From Desulfarculus sp. (GTDB lineage Bacteria > Desulfobacterota > Desulfarculia > Desulfarculales > Desulfarculaceae): a stretch of 64,000 bases of DNA. The notes below the pieces were generated by a model, which did no database searches, was not told the origin of the DNA, and was given only the letters and a program-made list of their open reading frames with translations. Position 1 is the first letter of the stretch; each line of letters starts with the position of its first letter. The DNA lies in assembly GCA_003605055.1 (NCBI GenBank), contig QZKP01000053.1, forward strand, positions 24,347 through 88,346, read 5' to 3'. Shown piece after piece: positions 1-6,572 of the stretch. Position numbers and translations under genes: made by a program.

Positions 1-966
1 GCCGCGGTGCTCGCGGGTTTTGCCCTGAGCATGTTCGGCCTGTGGGAACTGCGCCTGCCCGCCTTCCTGACCAGGGCCGCCTCCCAGAGCCACGCGGGGT
101 ACTTTGGCAGCCTCTTCATGGGCCTCACCCTGGGGGTGGTGGCCGCGCCCTGCATAGGGCCTTTCATCCTAGGGCTGTTGACCTGGGTGGCCAGCCTGGG
201 CAGCCCCTGGCTGGGCTTCATCGTATTCTTCACCCTGAGCCTGGGCCTGGGTCTGCCCCTGTTTGTGCTGGCCCTGTTCTCCGACCGCCTAGAGAGCCTG
301 CCCCGTTCGGGCGAGTGGATGCTCTGGGTGCGCAAGCTCATGGGCTGGGTGCTGCTGGGCATGGCCGCCTATTTCCTGGGCCCCCTCCTGCCCCACGGCG
401 GCCGCTACCTGCTGCTGGCCGGCGTCGCCCTGGCCGGCGCCGTTCACCTGGGTTGGCTGGGGCGCAGCCAGCCAAAGGCGGCGGGCTTCGAATGGATGCG
501 GGCCGCGGCGGCGGTGGCGGGCGTGGGGTTGGCCACCTACCTGGCCGGGAGCTGGCTGATCCTGGGGACCGGGGTGGCCTGGCAGCCCCATTCCGACCAG
601 TTGCTGTCCCAGGCCCGGCAGCAGGGAAAGCCGGTGATAATCGACTTCTATGCCGACTGGTGCGCGCCCTGCCGGGAGCTGGAGGACATCACCTTTCACG
701 ACAAGCAGGTGGTGGGCCTGGCGGATAAGTCTTTTGTGATGATCAAGGTGGACCTCACTGGGCGGGACGACGCCCTGCACCCCGGGCTATTGCAGAAATA
801 TGGCGTGCAAGGCGTACCCACCGTGGTCCTGCTGGATGCACAAGGGCGGGAGCAGAGGGACCTGCGCCTGGTGGATTTCCTGCCGCCGGATCAATTCCTG
901 GCCAGGATGAAGCGGGCGTTGGAGACACCCGAAAACGTCGAGAAGCGCCCCGGACCCAAGAAATAG
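1..966 (+). CDS. CcdA/DsbD-type thiol transporter fused to thioredoxin domain (5' partial)
   Basis: The reading frame is open from base 1, so the start lies upstream of the window. About 321 residues are visible. The first 190 or so are hydrophobic membrane segments carrying the half-motif AAPCIGP (Cys near visible residue 51), typical of the CcdA/DsbD transmembrane domain that passes electrons across the membrane. The last 110 residues are a thioredoxin domain with the active site DWCAPC (Cys near 221 and 224) and the cis-proline region VPTVV. Members of this family carry reductant from cytoplasmic thioredoxin to extracytoplasmic thiol proteins. It heads a same-strand run with membrane Fe-S proteins and selenoproteins, so it probably supplies or receives their electrons (inference). 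The N-terminal DsbD alpha domain, if any, cannot be judged. Confidence 0.85.
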   Translation, partial: AAVLAGFALSMFGLWELRLPAFLTRAASQSHAGYFGSLFMGLTLGVVAAPCIGPFILGLLTWVASLGSPWLGFIVFFTLSLGLGLPLFVLALFSDRLESLPRSGEWMLWVRKLMGWVLLGMAAYFLGPLLPHGGRYLLLAGVALAGAVHLGWLGRSQPKAAGFEWMRAAAAVAGVGLATYLAGSWLILGTGVAWQPHSDQLLSQARQQGKPVIIDFYADWCAPCRELEDITFHDKQVVGLADKSFVMIKVDLTGRDDALHPGLLQKYGVQGVPTVVLLDAQGREQRDLRLVDFLPPDQFLARMKRALETPENVEKRPGPKK

Positions 967-1070
967 GAGCAAAAGCCTAGGTGGCCAAGCTTTCCAGTGT
1001 TTGGATGGTTCCGGGGTCCAGCGGTTAGACGGGCTGGGTAATTTCCGGAAATAAAAGGGAGCCTTGAATA

Positions 1071-1742
1071 ATGGGCCATTCAACAGTTGTGGAACGAGGC
1101 CGTCGCTGGCAAATGCCGCTCGGCATAATCATGGTGTTGTTGCTGTTGGGAGGCTGGTTTTTCCCGCCTCTTGGATATTTCATGGTTTTCTGCATGGTCA
1201 TGGCCATGGGTATCGGGATGGTCAAAGGAAGGCACTGGTGTGACTGGATGTGTCCCCGCGGAAGTTTCTGGGATTTGTTTCTGGTCCGGTTCAGCCGTAA
1301 TGTCGTGGTCCCCGGATTTTATCGAAGCGTCCCCTTCCGTTTGCTTTGGCTATGTATCCTGATGGCCATGTTGACCATAAACATAGTCCCGGTATGGGGC
1401 GATTTATACCTGATGGGCAAACCATTTGTGCTGGTCCTCACCCTGACCACCGTCATCGGACTCGTACTGGGTGTGATTTATCACCCCCGCATTTGGTGCA
1501 TGTTTTGCCCTATGGGCACGATGGCCAACTGGCTGGGACAGGGCAAAAAGCCTCTCACTATCGACAAAGGCTGCATCAAATGCGGAATCTGCGAAAAGGT
1601 ATGCCGGATGCAGATCAATCCTGGGGCCTACCGGGAAGAAGGCCAGGTGAAGCATGGCGATTGTCTGAAGTGCGCCTACTGTGTGGAAAGCTGCCCGCAA
1701 AAAGCCCTCAGTTTTAAGTCGCCGGAACGACTGGCGGCGTAA
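1071..1742 (+). CDS. Membrane-bound 4Fe-4S ferredoxin (NapH/CcoG-like)
   Basis: This 223-residue protein has about four membrane segments. Two conserved membrane-edge Cys motifs are present, CDWMCP (57-62) and CMFCP (143-147), followed by two bacterial ferredoxin clusters (C168, C171, C174, C178 and C198, C201, C204, C208). This layout is that of NapH/NosR/CcoG-type quinol- or thiol-linked membrane ferredoxins, which move electrons through 4Fe-4S centres. ATG follows the weak Shine-Dalgarno GGGAG. Codons are visibly richer in A and T than in neighbouring genes, which suggests a different origin. Its position between the CcdA-thioredoxin and two selenoproteins suggests an electron route to thiol proteins. 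The exact partner is unknown. Confidence 0.8.
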   Translation: MGHSTVVERGRRWQMPLGIIMVLLLLGGWFFPPLGYFMVFCMVMAMGIGMVKGRHWCDWMCPRGSFWDLFLVRFSRNVVVPGFYRSVPFRLLWLCILMAMLTINIVPVWGDLYLMGKPFVLVLTLTTVIGLVLGVIYHPRIWCMFCPMGTMANWLGQGKKPLTIDKGCIKCGICEKVCRMQINPGAYREEGQVKHGDCLKCAYCVESCPQKALSFKSPERLAA

Positions 1743-1897
1743 AAAAAGTTTATGCCTGGGGAACGGTGAGACCGTTAAGGCAAGCAAATGTGGCTTGGAA
1801 AAGTCGATCAGCGCGTCCCTCGCTCTGGTTAGCAAGGTTCCAAGAAGGCTTTTGCTGCCTCTTTCCAAGAGATGTCAACTGATGAAAGGAGATGGAC

Positions 1898-2218
1898 ATG
1901 CTCAAGGTCAGGTTTTTCCTGAACGAGCCCAACGGAAAGCCCTGAATCCACTTCCAGGAGATGATGCCCAGGTTGGGCGACAAGTACGCGGTGGAGATCG
2001 AGGTCATTTCCAAGCCCCGGGCCGAGTACCAGACCGACGAGTACTTCGAACTGGACCTGCCCACCGCCCCGGCGGTGATGGTGGCCGAAGAGATCGTGGT
2101 GGAAGGCAAGGACGTGAGCGAGGGCGAATTGGAGGCGTTCATCTGCCGGCATTTGGGCCTGCCCGAGCCCCAGGCAGCCCAGAAGAAGGGCTTCTTGGGC
2201 AAATTTTTCAAGGACTGA
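1898..2218 (+). CDS. Thioredoxin-fold selenoprotein, copy 1 (in-frame UGA = Sec, codon 16)
   Basis: ATG at 1898 sits 6 bases after AAAGGAG. The frame meets TGA at 1943-1945 (codon 16) and then runs on to 2218, giving 106 residues if UGA is read as selenocysteine. The N-terminus MLKVRFFLNEPNGKP is immediately followed by Sec and then a helix (FQEMMPRLG). The copy at 2292 has the same residues on both sides of a UGA at the same codon, which argues against a chance stop. The pattern beta strand, Sec at the N-cap of helix 1, beta strand VEIEVI, then TAPAV (cis-Pro position) matches a thioredoxin/glutaredoxin fold in which Sec replaces the active-site Cys. A SECIS-like hairpin follows. Conventional gene callers would start at 1961 and lose the active site. 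The catalytic role is unknown; thiol or selenol redox chemistry is inferred. Confidence 0.85.
1966..1978 (+). promoter_or_regulatory. SECIS-like hairpin of selenoprotein copy 1
   Basis: Bases 1966-1970 (GCCCA) pair with 1974-1978 (TGGGC) around the loop GGU (1971-1973), with one further T-G wobble pair below. The loop begins 26 bases after the UGA. Bacterial SECIS elements are short stem-loops with a G-U-containing apical loop roughly 16-37 nt after the UGA and lie inside the coding sequence, so this fits. The same hairpin occurs at the same offset in copy 2. Confidence 0.6.
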
Positions 2219-2291
2219 GGCCAGCGCCGCCGGAGCGATTAGTCCGCGGTGGAGCGCGGCCGGGCCGGGCGGAGAATGACGGAGAACTGAG

Positions 2292-2558
2292 ATGCTTCGC
2301 TTGCGTTTTTTCCTTAACGAGCCCAGAGGCAAGACCTGAGGACTTTTTGAGGAGATGCTGCCCAGGCTGGGCGGCATGGATGGCGTGGAAGTAGAAGTGG
2401 TCTCCAAGCCGCGCAAGGAATTCCAGAGCGAGGTCTATCGCCAAAGCGGCTTGCCGCCTGCCCCGGCGGTCATGATTGACGATGAGGTGGTGGCCCAAGG
2501 AGGTCCCATCACGGAGGAGCGGCTGCGCGAGCTGATAGCGGCTCGGCAAAGCGCTTAG
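2292..2558 (+). CDS. Thioredoxin-fold selenoprotein, copy 2 (in-frame UGA = Sec, codon 16)
   Basis: ATG at 2292 is preceded by GGAGAACTGAG. The frame meets TGA at 2337-2339, exactly codon 16, and continues to 2558 for 88 residues. Upstream, MLRLRFFLNEP-GK matches copy 1; downstream, the FEEMLPRLG helix and the APAVM cis-Pro segment match too. The strands VEVEVV and AVMIDDEVV fit a thioredoxin-like fold with Sec at the start of helix 1 and no resolving Cys. The C-terminus is shorter than in copy 1, without its basic tail. The tandem arrangement 73 bp downstream of copy 1 points to duplication followed by divergence, so the two may act as a pair. A caller that stops at UGA would start at 2355. 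Function is unknown; redox activity is inferred. Confidence 0.85.
2360..2372 (+). promoter_or_regulatory. SECIS-like hairpin of selenoprotein copy 2
   Basis: Bases 2360-2364 (GCCCA) pair with 2368-2372 (TGGGC) around the loop GGC. The loop starts 26 bases after the UGA, the same offset as in copy 1. The loop lacks the U seen in copy 1, so fit to the bacterial SECIS model is slightly weaker. Part of the base conservation is explained by the conserved PRLG residues. Confidence 0.5.
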
Positions 2559-2589
2559 CCGCGCCGAACCGGGAAACCGGAGGCCTCAC

Positions 2590-3312
2590 ATGAATGCACC
2601 AGAGGTGAAGGTGGGCCCCTCGGCTTATGATCGCTGGCGGGCCTCGGATCTTGGTGCGCTGACCGAAGAAATTGAGCACCGCCTGCTATGGGAAACGATC
2701 GGCGACCCCCGCCGAAGGCTTGTCCTGGACGTGGGCTGCGGCGACGGCCTTCTGGCGCGCCAGGCCAGCCGAATGGGGGCGAGGGTGGTGGGGCTGGACC
2801 CGGACCAGGCCATGTTGGCCGCCGCGGTCGCACATGGCGCCTCAGGGTTGGATGGGCCCTGGTGGGTGCGCGGCCGTGCGCAGCATTTGCCCATCAAGGA
2901 TGCTTGTTGCGATCTGGTGGTGGCCGTGACCGTGCTCTGCTTCCTATCAGCTTCCGAGGCCCGCAAAGCAACGGCCGAGATGGCCAGGGTGCTCAGGCCC
3001 GGCGGGCGTTTGGTCCTGGGAGAACTGAGCCCCTACAGCATTTGGGCGGCAAGTCGAAGGGTACGGGGCTGGCTGGGATCCCGCTTGTGGCGCCGGGCCC
3101 GTTTCCACGGCCCGGCAGAGCTCAAAGGTCTGGCCCAGGAGGCAGGCCTTAAAGCGGAGAGCTTGCAGGGGGCGGTCTATTATCCTCCCTGGTGGTGGGC
3201 GGCCCGCCGGCTGGCGACCTGGGAGCGGGCGTTGTCGGCGGTCACCACCCTGGGCGCGGCCTTCTTGATCCTGGCGGCCTCCAAACCAAGGCGGCCCGCT
3301 GTTATCGGATAA
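2590..3312 (+). CDS. Class I SAM-dependent methyltransferase
   Basis: This 240-residue protein has the SAM-binding motif I LVLDVGCGDG at 44-53, an acidic GLDP loop about 20 residues later, and the RPGGRLVLGEL strand typical of UbiE/Methyltransf_11 enzymes. ATG follows GGAGG. It starts 31 bases after the second selenoprotein and ends 13 bases before the ArsC fusion, so it is likely co-transcribed with them. The cysteine set of ArsM arsenite methyltransferases is absent, so arsenic methylation should not be assumed. Given the neighbours, a chalcogen, metalloid or thiol substrate is possible (inference). The C-terminus is hydrophobic and may associate with the membrane. Confidence 0.75.
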   Translation: MNAPEVKVGPSAYDRWRASDLGALTEEIEHRLLWETIGDPRRRLVLDVGCGDGLLARQASRMGARVVGLDPDQAMLAAAVAHGASGLDGPWWVRGRAQHLPIKDACCDLVVAVTVLCFLSASEARKATAEMARVLRPGGRLVLGELSPYSIWAASRRVRGWLGSRLWRRARFHGPAELKGLAQEAGLKAESLQGAVYYPPWWWAARRLATWERALSAVTTLGAAFLILAASKPRRPAVIG

Positions 3313-3325
3313 AGAAGGAGGCCCC

Positions 3326-4501
3326 GTGTCTAATCAAGAAACTCCCCGGCGGAGACGGTCCTGGTTGAGGATCGGTGCCTTGGCCGCGCTGGTGATAGGC
3401 GGGCTTGTGGGCCTCCGGGCCAGCGGCTTGTCCCAACATTTGAATTTGGAAAACTTGCAGGGTCTTTCCCAAACCGTACGGGACTTGGGCTGGGTGGCGC
3501 CGCTGGCCTACGTGCTCTTGTGGGTGGTGGCCTGCCTGTTCTTCTTGCCCGGCCTGCCCGTCACCCTGCTGGGGGCGGCCGTATTCGGGGCCTGGTGGGG
3601 GATGCTGTGGGTGACCATTGGCGCCAACCTGGGGGCGGCTATGGCCTTCCTGGCCGCCCGCTATGCACTGCGGCCGTTGGTGGAGTCCTGGGCGGCCCAA
3701 AACAACCAGTTTCAAAAGATAGACCAGGGCGTGGCCCGCCACGGCTGGCGCATGGTCATGATCACGCGCCTGGTGCCGCTGTTTCCTTTCAACCTCCAGA
3801 ATTACGCCTATGGCCTCACCAAGATACCCTTGCGCACCTTTGTGATAGTCAGCGTTATTTGCATGCTGCCGGCGACCGTAGCCTATTGCCTGGCCGGGGG
3901 GGCGCTGGTCAGCGGGCAAGGGGACATAAAAAGGACCTTGCTGTATTTCGCCGCCGCCGCGGTCTTTTTCGCCTTTGCCTCTTTGCTGCCCGGTTGGATA
4001 AAAAAACGCTACCTGAACGCCAGCGCCGCCGCGGGAGAAAAGATACCCGTCCTTCGGGAGGCCAGGCCTCCCATCAGGGTCCTGTTCGTCTGCGTCCACA
4101 ACAGCGCCCGCAGCGTGATGGCCGAGCACTTCCTGCGAAGGCATGGCGGCACGAGTTTTCTGCCCGAGAGCGCCGGCTTCGAGCCGGGCGATGTCTTGCC
4201 CGCGGCCGTGGAGGCAATGAAGGAGATCGGCCTAGACATTTCTGCTCATAAAGCCCAAGGCGTGTATGAGCTGGCCGAGATGGGCAGAACCTACGATTAC
4301 ATCATTGCGGTTTGCAGCGACCTCCACGGGCATTGCCTGCCCGATTTTCCAGGGGCCAAGATTTTGCATTGGCCCTTCCCGGAGCCTTCAACCTTTGCGG
4401 GCTCCTGGGAAGAGAGGCTGGCCCGCACCCGAAACGTGCGGGATCAGATCCAGCAGGCCACGCTGAGATGGGCCGCGGAACAAAACCCCGCGCAAGGATG
4501 A
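3326..4501 (+). CDS. TVP38/DedA-like membrane protein fused to ArsC-type arsenate reductase (LMW-PTP fold)
   Basis: GTG start after AAGGAGG; 391 residues. Residues about 15-230 are a TVP38/TMEM64 (VTT) membrane domain with several transmembrane segments, including FLPGLPVTLLGAAVFG. Residues 250-390 form a low-molecular-weight phosphatase/ArsC domain with the catalytic loop CVHNSARS (Cys 256). A pair C330-x6-C337 follows, the spacing of the relay cysteines in thioredoxin-coupled ArsC, which reduces arsenate to arsenite. Fusing this reductase to a membrane domain is unusual; it may hand product to an exporter or anchor the enzyme near its reductant. The thiol proteins upstream are obvious candidate electron donors. 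No arsenite efflux pump (ArsB/Acr3) is visible nearby. Confidence 0.85.
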   Translation: MSNQETPRRRRSWLRIGALAALVIGGLVGLRASGLSQHLNLENLQGLSQTVRDLGWVAPLAYVLLWVVACLFFLPGLPVTLLGAAVFGAWWGMLWVTIGANLGAAMAFLAARYALRPLVESWAAQNNQFQKIDQGVARHGWRMVMITRLVPLFPFNLQNYAYGLTKIPLRTFVIVSVICMLPATVAYCLAGGALVSGQGDIKRTLLYFAAAAVFFAFASLLPGWIKKRYLNASAAAGEKIPVLREARPPIRVLFVCVHNSARSVMAEHFLRRHGGTSFLPESAGFEPGDVLPAAVEAMKEIGLDISAHKAQGVYELAEMGRTYDYIIAVCSDLHGHCLPDFPGAKILHWPFPEPSTFAGSWEERLARTRNVRDQIQQATLRWAAEQNPAQG

Positions 4502-4585
4502 AAGCCGGTGTCCTTGACCGCTCAGGTTCGGGCGCGAAGGTGGAACCAAGGCCCGGAGCCAGAACCCAACTCAAAGAACCTTAAG

Positions 4586-5509
4586 ATGGCCAACCCGTCC
4601 TCAAAAGCTATCAGGACAAGAGTGGTCCAAGTCCTCAGCTACCTGGGCCTGGTTTACGCCGTCCTGGGCTGGTTGAACGAGGTCTGGCTTCACTGGGCCG
4701 ACAGCGTATTCCTGAGCCACTACTCCGAGTACATGGCCATCGGGATCTTCGGCGTCTACAGGGTGGCGGTGGAGAAGAACCCCTACACCCGGAAGAGAAT
4801 AGCCGTGCTGACGGCTATGGTGGTGGGCTTCTGGGGGCTGTTGCCCTATGTCTTTTCCCTGGCCGAGCCCGCCTGGGGATATTTCAGCGGCCGGGCTATC
4901 GTGGGGCGCTCGCTGCACATACCCATGACGCTCACCTTCCTGGTGTCCCTGGCCCTGGTCTTCCTGTTCGGACGCCGGGCGGTGTGCAGCTGGAATTGTC
5001 CCTGTGTGGGGACCAGGGACACCATGGGCGCGGCCTTCCGCAAACAAAGCATCAAATCCCGGACCGCCTGGAAGCTGAGGCACCTCAAGTGGGTATTGAC
5101 CAGCGTCTATTTCGCCCTCTTCGCCCTGGTCTTTGTGCCCCTGCCCATCGTCAGGCCCATCATAGAGGGATTTTTGGGCCTGGTGGGCTTAATATACTTC
5201 GGTTCTTTTCTCTTCATACCCTTGACCGGCAACCGCAACTGGTGCCGCTGGCTCTGCCCCTATGGGGGCACCTTCGGCCTGCTGAACAAGGCCGGTTTTT
5301 ATAAGATCAAAGCTGAGCCGGACAAGTGCGTGGCCTGCAAAAAGTGCGAACAGGAATGTGACATGGGCATTCCGGTGCAGCAACTGGTGCAGTCTAAAGG
5401 CGAGGTGAAGGTGGTGGACTGTGTGGGTTGTGGCCGTTGCGTGACCAATTGCCCCAAGGGCGTCCTGAGCTTTCATGATGTCAGGGATATTTTTAAAAGA
5501 GATGTCTAG
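4586..5509 (+). CDS. Membrane-bound 4Fe-4S ferredoxin, NapH/NosR-like (second copy)
   Basis: About 307 residues with five or so membrane segments. It contains membrane-edge motifs CSWNCPC and CRWLCPYGG and two C-terminal ferredoxin motifs (CVACKKCEQEC and CVGCGRCVTNC). This is the architecture of quinol-oxidising membrane ferredoxins such as NapH and the NosR C-terminus. An upstream GTG at 4508 gives 26 more residues, but those are polar and unlike the family, so ATG 4586 is preferred; neither start has a strong Shine-Dalgarno. It closes the island that begins at base 1 and, with the ferredoxin at 1071, could form a membrane electron input for the thiol and arsenate reductases. The partner is inferred only from position. 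Confidence 0.8.
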   Translation: MANPSSKAIRTRVVQVLSYLGLVYAVLGWLNEVWLHWADSVFLSHYSEYMAIGIFGVYRVAVEKNPYTRKRIAVLTAMVVGFWGLLPYVFSLAEPAWGYFSGRAIVGRSLHIPMTLTFLVSLALVFLFGRRAVCSWNCPCVGTRDTMGAAFRKQSIKSRTAWKLRHLKWVLTSVYFALFALVFVPLPIVRPIIEGFLGLVGLIYFGSFLFIPLTGNRNWCRWLCPYGGTFGLLNKAGFYKIKAEPDKCVACKKCEQECDMGIPVQQLVQSKGEVKVVDCVGCGRCVTNCPKGVLSFHDVRDIFKRDV

Positions 5510-5684
5510 AGGTGAAACCTGCTTCAGGGAGGGCAACGACAAGACCTCACTTCATCTTATAATGTCATAGAAAATATTGAGAGGTTATTCGTGATGTAAT
5601 TTGTGCCATTTCACCTGCGCGTGTTAGGTCAGTTCATTAGTGCACACAGGGCCGGGCGGCCGGCCAGGCAGGGGAGGTTCAGGC
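5510..5684. other. AT-rich spacer ending the redox island
   Basis: This spacer is much richer in A and T than its surroundings. It contains an 8-base inverted repeat (AGGTGAAA at 5510-5517, TTTCACCT at 5609-5616) and a TATAAT at 5558-5563 without a clear -35 box. It probably marks the end of the acquired island and may hold the promoter of the following dehydrogenase. No open reading frame with coding character is seen. Confidence 0.4.
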
Positions 5685-6539
5685 ATGGAGATAAAAACCG
5701 TGGCCGTGGTGGGCATGGGGACCATGGGCAGCCAGATCGGCATCGTCTGCGCGCGCGGCGGTTTTGCCACCTGCCTGCACGACCAGACCCCGGAGCGCGT
5801 GGCGCAGGGGCTGAGGAGCATAGAGGCCTTTGGGGCCGGCCAGATAAAAAAGGGCAAGGCCGACCAAGAAACTATGCAGGCCGCCCTGGGGCGCATCAGC
5901 ACGCACACGGACCTGGCCGGCGCGGTGGCCCAGGCCGACCTGGTCATCGAGGCGGTGTACGAGGAGATAGAGGTGAAAAAGAGGCTCTTTAAGGAGCTGG
6001 ACCGGCTCTGTGGGCCCCAGGCCATCCTGGCCAGCAACACCTCCACCCTCTGGATCAGCGAGATCGCCGCGGCCACGGGCCGCCCGGACCGCTGCATCGG
6101 CGCCCACTTCCTGATCCCGGCCGCCCTGACCCCGCTGGTGGAGGTGGTGCGCGGCCTGGACACCTCGGAGGCCACCCACCAGACGATGGTGGATTTCCTG
6201 GGCCAGTGCGGCAAGGAGACGGTCACCGTGGCCGACTCGCCGGGCTTCGTGATCAACCGGCTGTATCTGCCCATGGTCAACGAGGCCTTCTGCGCCCTGG
6301 AGACGGGCCTGGCCACGGCCCAGGAGATAGATCGCAGCTGCACCCGGGGCCTGGGCCTGCCCCTGGGCCCCCTGGCCGCGGCCGACGCCTTTGGCCTGGA
6401 CATACTGCTGGCCTGCATGAACACCTTTTACCGGGAGCTGGGGGACAAGTACCGGCCGGCCTCCCTGCTGGTCAAGCTGGTCAAGGCCGGGCACCTGGGC
6501 CGCAAGACCGGCCGGGGGGTGTACGACTACGGCGGGTAG
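5685..6539 (+). CDS. 3-hydroxyacyl-CoA dehydrogenase
   Basis: 284 residues, the usual size for single-domain 3-hydroxybutyryl/3-hydroxyacyl-CoA dehydrogenases. The NAD-binding loop GMGTMG is at 9-14. [12 protein letters not shown] and the C-terminal [11 protein letters not shown] segment with GLGLPLGPL are characteristic of the family, which oxidises (S)-3-hydroxyacyl-CoA in beta-oxidation or butanoate metabolism. ATG 5685 follows GGGGAGG; a longer frame from 5640 has no family-like residues. One oddity is the catalytic-loop HFFNP motif, which reads HFLIP here, so the Asn and second Phe are changed and substrate range may differ. The gene stands alone between the redox island and an opposite-strand cluster. 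Confidence 0.88.
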   Translation: MEIKTVAVVGMGTMGSQIGIVCARGGFATCLHDQTPERVAQGLRSIEAFGAGQIKKGKADQETMQAALGRISTHTDLAGAVAQADLVIEAVYEEIEVKKRLFKELDRLCGPQAILASNTSTLWISEIAAATGRPDRCIGAHFLIPAALTPLVEVVRGLDTSEATHQTMVDFLGQCGKETVTVADSPGFVINRLYLPMVNEAFCALETGLATAQEIDRSCTRGLGLPLGPLAAADAFGLDILLACMNTFYRELGDKYRPASLLVKLVKAGHLGRKTGRGVYDYGG

Positions 6540-6572
6540 GGATCCAAGGGCCGCCCGCAGCAGTATTCGGCT

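Noticed and set aside
1762..1776. Hairpin AACGGT/ACCGTT after the first membrane ferredoxin as a riboswitch or terminator
   Set aside because: Only 6 base pairs, 3-base loop, no T-run and no further conserved structure that I could recognise.
1898..2558. Reading the two short frames as truncated genes or pseudogenes with nonsense mutations
   Set aside because: The same codon is UGA in both copies, protein similarity spans it, both have start signals upstream and SECIS-like hairpins downstream. Two identical nonsense mutations are far less likely than selenocysteine.
2590..3312. Calling the island methyltransferase ArsM
   Set aside because: It lacks the cysteine set of ArsM (the CC near residue 36 and the SNC and ASC motifs) seen in the true ArsM at 33561-34364.
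4508..4585. Upstream GTG start for the second membrane ferredoxin
   Set aside because: The extra 26 residues are polar, Arg/Pro-rich and unlike the family, and no better ribosome-binding site supports it.
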